The notes beneath the pieces were generated by a model. The model ran no database searches, had not been told where the DNA came from, and saw nothing but the letters and a program-made list of their open reading frames with translations. 64,000 bases of DNA from Clostridiales bacterium (GTDB taxonomy: Bacteria > Bacillota > Clostridia > Christensenellales > Aristaeellaceae): assembly GCA_017569285.1 (NCBI GenBank), contig CP069419.1, positions 3,100,001 through 3,164,000 on the forward strand, in the 5' to 3' direction. A program made the position numbers and the translations under genes. Below, piece by piece: positions 58,843-64,000 of this stretch (within the stretch, counting starts at the first letter, position 1; every line of letters begins with the position of its first letter).

Positions 58843-60681
58843 TCAGACGGTTGCCAGGCCGGCTTCCTTCGGGGCGGGCTCTGCTTCCACTGCGTTCAGC
58901 CGGTCAAAATAGACCTGATGCGTCTGGTTCAACACGGATTTATATTCAGCGCTGCCGTTTTCATCCAGAGTTTCCAGGAAAAGGTGTTCCCGGGAAGCCA
59001 GTTCCGGATGAATCCGGACCAGCGTGGCCATGCCGGTGTTGGAGCAGGTGCCGGCGACACGCTTGTATTCCGCCATCAGGTTGGAAAATACCGCGTCCGC
59101 CAGGAGGGAACACTGCCCCGCACTCATCCGGCTGAAATGATTCTGCGTCATCTGGTTGATCAGATCATTGACGACGTGGACCTTCGGCTCGATCATGGAC
59201 GCGGTTTTTTCATCCTTATCTGAGAAAGCCTTCTCCGCATTGTCCAGGATATCCTGAATGAGATCCTGCAGGACGGCAATTTCTTTTTTGCATGTTTCTG
59301 AAAACCCGGAGAAATTGGCGTTGAGGCGGGATGCGATATCTGAGATATTGACTGCCTGGTCTCCGAGCCGCTCAAATTCCGTGGAAACTTTGTAATACTG
59401 GTTCAGGATCGAGATATGGTTCTCACTCTGCAGGTGCGGGAGCAGTTCCACGAGGTAACGGCTCAGGTTATCGGTGAGCCGGTCGACCTGCAGTTCATCG
59501 GTGTCGATTTCCATCTGACGGGCTTCTGTGTAATCATCCAGCTGCACCTGAGCGCGGGAAAGGTTCTCCCGGGAAAGCCGGAACATGGTAATCAGCACAT
59601 CATAGCAGCTGCGGAACGCAAGGGCGGGAGTGGCGAAGAAGACGGGATTAAGCGCTTTCAGCAGCTCGTCATGCGGATCCTCATCTTCCTTCTTCTTTCT
59701 GAGAATGCGGTCGCTCAGGCGTTCCAGCACCTGCAGCGTGGGCAGGAGACAGATGGCGCATACCAGGTTGAAAACTGTGTTGGTATTGGCAATCATACCG
59801 GAATTGACGGTGGCATTCCACAGTCCATCCAGAAGGCCCAGATGATGGATTACGGTGATCACAATCAGCACCATGGCGGATTTGCCCAGGTTATACATAA
59901 TGTTGATGATGCCGACGCGGCGGGCTTCCCGGTTGGCACCGATATAAATAACAATCGCAGTGGTGACACAGTCGCCCAGATAGATACCGACGATCACTGA
60001 ATAGATGGCTTTGAAGGTCAGGAAACCGCTGGAAGAGAAAGCCTGCAGAATACCCACAGCAGCGGATGAACTCTGAAGCGTGAAGGCAACGGCTGCACCG
60101 GTGAGGTATCCCAGGAAAGGATTGTCTCCGAGGCCGGAAAACAGCTGCTCCACGATACCGGACTTTTGCAGGGCATTGACCGCACTGGTCATGTTCAGCA
60201 AACCGGAGAAAAGGATTCCGAACCCGATGGCAATGTTGCCGATGGAACGGGAATTCTTGAGAACTCCGGTCATGATCAGGATGATGCCGATAATCAGCGC
60301 AAGGGGCGCCAGGGTTGAGGGTTGGAAAAATCGGAGGATGGAAGTATCTCCGGAAGCATTGAGATCCAGTAATCGGATGATCTGGCCGGTGACTGTTGTA
60401 CCGACGTTTGCACCGACAATAATGCCCAGGGACTGACGAACAGACAGAATTCCCGCACCAACCAGGCCGGCTGTAATGACAATTGTCGCAGTGGAGGACT
60501 GAATCAGGGCGGTGACCGCAATGCCCAGGACAAACGCTTTGAACGCGTTGTCGGTTACTTTTTCCATGACGGTTTTCAGCGTTCCGGAAGAGTTCTCCTT
60601 CAGGGAATCGCCCATCAGGCGCATGCCGTACAGAAACATAGCCAAACCACCGAGAAGAGACAAAATATCAAAAAAACTCAT
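58843..60681 (-). CDS. Na+/phosphate cotransporter family protein with PhoU-like C-terminus
   Basis: 612 residues. The transport part (1 to about 320) carries the two diagnostic repeats: ALIQSSTATIVITAGLVGAG and FTLQSSSAAVGILQAFSS, with IIVGANVGTTVTGQI between. The C-terminal half (about 340-560) is helical and PhoU-like, with QVDRLTDNLSRYLVELLPHL and TEFERLGDQAVNISDIA. It may import phosphate with Na+. It has its own promoter and no neighbours of known phosphate function. Confidence 0.95.
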   Translation of the reverse strand: MSFFDILSLLGGLAMFLYGMRLMGDSLKENSSGTLKTVMEKVTDNAFKAFVLGIAVTALIQSSTATIVITAGLVGAGILSVRQSLGIIVGANVGTTVTGQIIRLLDLNASGDTSILRFFQPSTLAPLALIIGIILIMTGVLKNSRSIGNIAIGFGILFSGLLNMTSAVNALQKSGIVEQLFSGLGDNPFLGYLTGAAVAFTLQSSSAAVGILQAFSSSGFLTFKAIYSVIVGIYLGDCVTTAIVIYIGANREARRVGIINIMYNLGKSAMVLIVITVIHHLGLLDGLWNATVNSGMIANTNTVFNLVCAICLLPTLQVLERLSDRILRKKKEDEDPHDELLKALNPVFFATPALAFRSCYDVLITMFRLSRENLSRAQVQLDDYTEARQMEIDTDELQVDRLTDNLSRYLVELLPHLQSENHISILNQYYKVSTEFERLGDQAVNISDIASRLNANFSGFSETCKKEIAVLQDLIQDILDNAEKAFSDKDEKTASMIEPKVHVVNDLINQMTQNHFSRMSAGQCSLLADAVFSNLMAEYKRVAGTCSNTGMATLVRIHPELASREHLFLETLDENGSAEYKSVLNQTHQVYFDRLNAVEAEPAPKEAGLATV

Positions 60682-60731
60682 AGAACCTCCGCAGTTCCAG
60701 GATCAAAATAACCAAAATCCACCAATTAACA

Positions 60732-60760
60732 ATTATACCATGGCTTTGATGTCCGGAAAA
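60732..60760 (-). promoter_or_regulatory. promoter of the Na/Pi cotransporter gene
   Basis: On the minus strand a perfect TATAAT (60737-60732) preceded by TGG, with TTTTCC (60760-60755) as a weak -35 at 17 bases. Confidence 0.55.
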
Positions 60761-60838
60761 GGGCCGGGAAGAAAAAACAGGCTGTTTTCGTTGATTCAGT
60801 GTACGGGGATGCGGACTGTGGGAAATACAAAGAATTCC

Positions 60839-60867
60839 TTGATTCCATCCTGCAAACCATGTATGAT
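60839..60867 (+). promoter_or_regulatory. promoter of the zinc-ribbon/SH3 secreted protein operon
   Basis: TTGATT (60839-60844), 17-base spacer, TATGAT (60862-60867). Confidence 0.6.
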
Positions 60868-60937
60868 ATATGCAGAGAACCGTACTATCAGAATGCAATA
60901 TATAAAAGCACCGAATCAATGACGAAGGAGGATCACC

Positions 60938-62191
60938 ATGCAGCGAAGACTCCGCAAGACAATCTGTACTGTCCTGCCGCTTCTGCTGGTGCTGTGCATC
61001 ACCGGGGCGGCAGCTGAAACCTGGCTGTGTCCGCACTGCGGCTTTGCGGACAATATCGGCATTTTCTGCTCCATGTGCGGAAAGCCCCATTACGGGAGTA
61101 CGGAAACCACTGCGCTTCCGACTGCAGCACCGGTTTATACCGATCCGACCCTGGAACAGATTCCCGGGCAGGATGACTGCGTGAAAATCCGCCTTACCGG
61201 GATTGATGCTACCAGCTGGATTTCCGACAAGTGGCTGCCTGAATTTGCCATAGACAATGATGAGACCACCTGCTGGCAGTTCTCCGCCAAAAAGGGCGGG
61301 CTGGACGGGAAGACGAAGCTGACCCTTTATACCGGCTATGTCCAGGCGGTCGACCAGATCTGGATCAAAAACGGATTCTGGGGATGGACGGATGCCGGAA
61401 CGGATGAGTACTACATCAATGCCCGACTGAAGAAAATTCGGGTTGATTTCCTCTATAACGGGGAAACAAAATACCGGGATATGCTGGAATTCACCCTGCG
61501 GGACGAGGTGTTTACAGACTGGCAGAAGCTTTCCACCGGACATCGGGAGAACGTCGTTGCGGTCAGGATATCCGCAATGACCTCCTACAAAGGCAGCCGG
61601 TTCCCGAATGACGTATGCCTGTCGGAGATCATGCTGGTGAAAAACGCGCCGGCATACAGTGCCATGCCGGCCGCAGCAACGCCTGTACCTACGATATACA
61701 AAAGCAAACCGGATGTAACCGGCGTGCGGCTTAAGGATAAGCTGGCCACGCGATCCGGTCCCGGACAGAAGTATGACGAACCCGGTACATTCCTCCCGGA
61801 CACCTGGCAGAACGTGACGGTCCGCGTACTCGGAAAGGAATATGTCGGAACCACCTGGTGGGTCCTGGTGGACTTTGACAATGCCGGCAAGGGAAGGTAC
61901 CGCGTCTGGACCGGGCTGAAGCGTGTGGCTGTGGACCTGGACCAGGTGAAGGAATACTATCCCACCGGGCAGGGTACCGTCAACGCAACATCGGATACCT
62001 ATCGCGGCCCTGGAACCAACTATGCCAAGGCGAAGGTGACCATCAACGGATGGAAGGATGTCGTTGCCTACGGGCATGAGAACGGATATGTGGAGGTTGA
62101 GTTCGAACAGGGAAACAAATGGTACCGCCTGTGGGTGCCGGAAAGCCAGACCTCCATTGATTGGGGAAATGACAATTCCGGAAACGGGTAA
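60938..62191 (+). CDS. secreted zinc-ribbon, discoidin-like and SH3-like protein
   Basis: 417 residues. A signal peptide covers about 1-26 (AAA before ETW). Right after it comes an extracellular zinc ribbon, Cys31-x2-Cys34 and Cys44-x2-Cys47 (WLCPHCGF, FCSMCGKP). Residues about 80-240 resemble a NADase-type or discoidin glycan-binding fold (FAIDNDETTCWQFS, IWIKNGFWGWTDAG). Two SH3-like repeats follow, each with a LATRSGPGQKYDE or SDTYRGPGTNYAK signature, at about 265 and 350. Probably binds the cell surface. AAGGAGGATCACC precedes the start. Confidence 0.8.
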   Translation: MQRRLRKTICTVLPLLLVLCITGAAAETWLCPHCGFADNIGIFCSMCGKPHYGSTETTALPTAAPVYTDPTLEQIPGQDDCVKIRLTGIDATSWISDKWLPEFAIDNDETTCWQFSAKKGGLDGKTKLTLYTGYVQAVDQIWIKNGFWGWTDAGTDEYYINARLKKIRVDFLYNGETKYRDMLEFTLRDEVFTDWQKLSTGHRENVVAVRISAMTSYKGSRFPNDVCLSEIMLVKNAPAYSAMPAAATPVPTIYKSKPDVTGVRLKDKLATRSGPGQKYDEPGTFLPDTWQNVTVRVLGKEYVGTTWWVLVDFDNAGKGRYRVWTGLKRVAVDLDQVKEYYPTGQGTVNATSDTYRGPGTNYAKAKVTINGWKDVVAYGHENGYVEVEFEQGNKWYRLWVPESQTSIDWGNDNSGNG

Positions 62192-62216
62192 AAAACAAAG
62201 AAAGGAAACAAACGGA

Positions 62217-62861
62217 ATGAATAGCGCGATTGTGAAAACCCGGGCCGTTCTGGCGGTCATCCTGGCCGCAATACTTTGTATCACAGCTGTCCCTGCTGCG
62301 GCAGAGGAAGACATGATCTGTTTTGAAGAGAAAGGGATTTATGTGAAAATACCTGACAGCGTGATGTATGTAACCGGGGAATCCCCGGATACAGCCCCGC
62401 TGTTTTCCATACTTGGCAGCAGTGGAATGACGCGACAGCAGTTTCTGCAGTATATGCAGGAAAACCAGATGTATATTTACGGATTAATGCTGACAGACTA
62501 CAGAAGCGAATTTTCCCTTGTGATTGATGACCTTGCAAGTCCTGTCAACCTGAATGATTCACCCGATGTGCTCATGAATGTATACCTGACCCAGGCCAAA
62601 AAACAGCTGGAAAGCCTCGGCGCCAAAGTGGTTGATTACAGTGTTTATAACGGAGAACTGTACAAGGGCTTCCGGTTCCTTTATACGTTTGAGAATGAAG
62701 ATACTGTCCAGCATGTGATCCAGTATTCCATCATTGATGGACTACGAACGGTCAACATCCGTGTTTACGGCTTTGACGGGGAATTTTCCGAAGAAAATGA
62801 GAGCATTATCCGGCAGGTATATGACACAATTATGATTACCCGGCCGGAAAGCGATACGTAA
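62217..62861 (+). CDS. secreted protein, first of two tandem paralogues
   Basis: 214 residues. ATG 62217 begins MNSAIVKTRAVLAVILAAIL, a signal peptide cut after AAA; longer in-frame starts overlap the previous gene. The mature part has YVKIPDSVMYVTGES, IYGLMLTDYRSEF, VQHVIQYSIIDGLRTVNIRVYG and IIRQVYDTIM. The same blocks occur in the gene at 62935. No family recognised. It lies 25 bases after the zinc-ribbon protein gene, suggesting co-expression. Confidence 0.72.
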   Translation: MNSAIVKTRAVLAVILAAILCITAVPAAAEEDMICFEEKGIYVKIPDSVMYVTGESPDTAPLFSILGSSGMTRQQFLQYMQENQMYIYGLMLTDYRSEFSLVIDDLASPVNLNDSPDVLMNVYLTQAKKQLESLGAKVVDYSVYNGELYKGFRFLYTFENEDTVQHVIQYSIIDGLRTVNIRVYGFDGEFSEENESIIRQVYDTIMITRPESDT

Positions 62862-62934
62862 TTCAAGGGCAAACCGGAAAACAAATAACCAACCGGATCA
62901 AACGGCAAGCAAACAAGAAAGGAATGATCAGTCC

Positions 62935-63570
62935 ATGAAGAAAATGACCCGAATCATCTCCGCACTGCTCGCACTCCTGCTGGTGGTTTCCATTCCCACC
63001 GCCGGAGCAGAGACATTTACCGCCGAGAAACTGAAAAATTATGAAAAATTTGAAGACGTTGCGATTTACGCGAAAATTCCCGACAGCATTATGTATGTGA
63101 CGATGTATTCCGATAAAGACGCTCCGCTGTACAGCTTACTGTCCCAGGTCGGATTTACATATGATTCATTCCGGGAATTTATGAGCAGCAATAAGATTAT
63201 TGCTTACGGCCTGTTCCTGACTGATTACGAGACTGAATTCCAGATTGCGGCAGACCGGATCAACATGGAGCTGGATCTTGCAAAAGCAACAGAAGCAGAG
63301 CTGCAAGTTTTCCTTGCCATGGCGGAAGACGGTCTGAAGGGCATGAATGCCATGATTGAGGAAAGCGGCATATATAAGGGAGAAAATTATACAGGCTTCT
63401 GGTTCCATTACCAGATTGAGGCAAACGGTTCAATGCAGGGTGTGGTCCAGTATTCCATCCTCCACAGCGACCGTGCAGTCAACATCCGCGGTTACAATCT
63501 GAACGGTGAGTATCCTGAAGAGATTGAAGAGATCATCAAGGGAGTATTTGACAGCGTTATTGTAAACTGA
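62935..63570 (+). CDS. secreted protein, second tandem paralogue
   Basis: 211 residues. Signal peptide MKKMTRIISALLALLLVVS, ending near TAGA before ET. Shared blocks with the gene at 62217: YAKIPDSIMYVT, AYGLFLTDYETEF, MQGVVQYSILHSDRAVNIRGYN and IIKGVFDSVIV. The two probably arose by duplication and then diverged widely outside these blocks. AAGAAAGGAATGATCAGTCC precedes the start, a weak ribosome site. A terminator follows. Confidence 0.75.
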   Translation: MKKMTRIISALLALLLVVSIPTAGAETFTAEKLKNYEKFEDVAIYAKIPDSIMYVTMYSDKDAPLYSLLSQVGFTYDSFREFMSSNKIIAYGLFLTDYETEFQIAADRINMELDLAKATEAELQVFLAMAEDGLKGMNAMIEESGIYKGENYTGFWFHYQIEANGSMQGVVQYSILHSDRAVNIRGYNLNGEYPEEIEEIIKGVFDSVIVN

Positions 63571-63606
63571 ACCGCGGTATACAGGCCGGAACAAGACTGA
63601 AAAAAA

Positions 63607-63640
63607 CAAACCGCCGGGAGAAGTATCCCGGCGGTTTGTG
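63607..63640. terminator. bidirectional terminator after the tandem paralogues
   Basis: CAAACCGCCGGGA (63607-63619) pairs with TCCCGGCGGTTTG (63626-63638). A T-run on the minus strand also serves the convergent acetyltransferase gene. Confidence 0.93.
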
Positions 63641-63653
63641 ACATATCCGGCTG

Positions 63654-64000
63654 TTACGCATCTGCAATTCTTTTAAACAAACGTGCATTCCAGAACTCCA
63701 TATCCAGTTCTTCCAGGTAAAAGTGGAGGATTGCACGCCAGTTTTTGGTGGCGGTGCTCAGCACCATGTAATCCGCAGTGTCCCGGACTGCTTTTTCGGC
63801 AAAGGAAAACAACGCTTTGCCGATCCCCTCCGACCTATGGTGCGGAACCACATACAGTTCCTCCACCTCAAAGCAACGGGTTCCTTCCGGCATGACGGCC
63901 TTCATGTTTTTGGATTCAAAAGGCGCCCCGAACAGGTATCCGATGACTTCTCCGTTTTCTCCTTCCGCCAGGAAGATCCGGTTGCCCTCAATATCATTCC
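63654..64000 (-). CDS. GNAT-family N-acetyltransferase (5' truncated)
   Basis: The frame stays open past the window edge, so the N-terminus is missing. Visible residues run NDIEGNRIFLAEGENGEVIGYL, then FEVEELYVVPHHRSEGIGKALF with the acetyl-CoA loop HRSEGIGKA, and MVLSTATKNWRAILHFYLEELDMEF. This is a GNAT fold with the last strands and helix intact. An internal ATG at 63905 is not the real start. The substrate cannot be inferred. Confidence 0.85.
   Translation of the reverse strand, partial: NDIEGNRIFLAEGENGEVIGYLFGAPFESKNMKAVMPEGTRCFEVEELYVVPHHRSEGIGKALFSFAEKAVRDTADYMVLSTATKNWRAILHFYLEELDMEFWNARLFKRIADA

Noticed and set aside
1-64000. tRNA, rRNA, insertion sequence, phage or plasmid features
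   Set aside because: I looked for cloverleaf-like sequences, transposase or integrase motifs and terminal repeats while reading and found none I can support; a dedicated tRNA scan was not possible.

Overview
The window looks like chromosomal DNA of a GC-rich member of the Firmicutes (class Clostridia, perhaps a gut or rumen Christensenellales/Oscillospirales relative; the exact taxon is a guess). The reasons are strong AGGAGG-type ribosome sites, sigma-A-type promoters with 17-nt spacers, an L21-Prp-L27 operon whose L27 carries the Firmicutes N-terminal extension, an infC-rpmI-rplT operon with a structured leader, WYL and ECF regulators, and many secreted proteins with Gram-positive signal peptides. 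I see no rRNA, tRNA, CRISPR array, transposase, phage gene or replication origin. Both ends cut a gene: murD on the left and a GNAT acetyltransferase on the right.

Layout. 1-5.1 kb: division and wall cluster murD, ftsQ/divIB, ftsA, ftsZ. 5.2-6.9 kb: a VanW-family membrane protein on the minus strand. 7.1-13.8 kb: a tightly overlapped plus-strand operon with a sugar-type solute-binding protein, a galactokinase-like kinase, tsaE-tsaB-rimI, a PIG-L deacetylase and a NAGPA-type phosphodiester glycosidase. 14.1-23.3 kb: the most unusual locus. It holds a Pro/Thr-rich secreted protein, an HlyD-like adaptor, a large solute-binding protein with an extra N-terminal domain, two MalF/MalG-like permeases, a second adaptor and a MacB-like core membrane protein, with no ATPase. 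23.3-27.3 kb: rplU-prp-rpmA and metG-tatD. 27.3-29.9 kb: a FeoA-FeoB fusion with a 49-residue Cys-rich partner.

30-42.3 kb: a winged-helix/nuclease-like protein, pfkA, a small membrane protein, an ECF sigma factor with a very long C-terminal extension, an M48 protease, infC-rpmI-rplT, a secreted esterase, a SIMPL protein, deoC, a GH113-like glycosidase and an ECF sigma/anti-sigma pair. 42.3-48.7 kb: a membrane protein, then a minus-strand operon (small orphan, HIRAN protein, ADP-ribosylglycohydrolase) divergent from a WYL regulator, then a LUD protein, a STAS-kinase fusion and a DUF2804 protein. 48.8-53.8 kb: an iron-type ABC importer with two different ATPases. 54-55 kb: an RsbW-like/STAS pair. 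55-64 kb: a ParB-HAD fusion, several secreted proteins, a HAD nucleotidase, a Na/Pi cotransporter, a zinc-ribbon/SH3 secreted protein, two tandem secreted paralogues and the truncated acetyltransferase.

Together the genes describe a cell that invests in wall division, envelope glycan editing, uptake of sugars and iron, and several unusual regulatory fusions. The best candidates for something undescribed are the ATPase-less importer/exporter hybrid operon at 14.1-23.3 kb, the WYL-HIRAN-ADP-ribosylglycohydrolase locus at 43-46 kb, and the ParB-HAD and STAS-kinase fusions.
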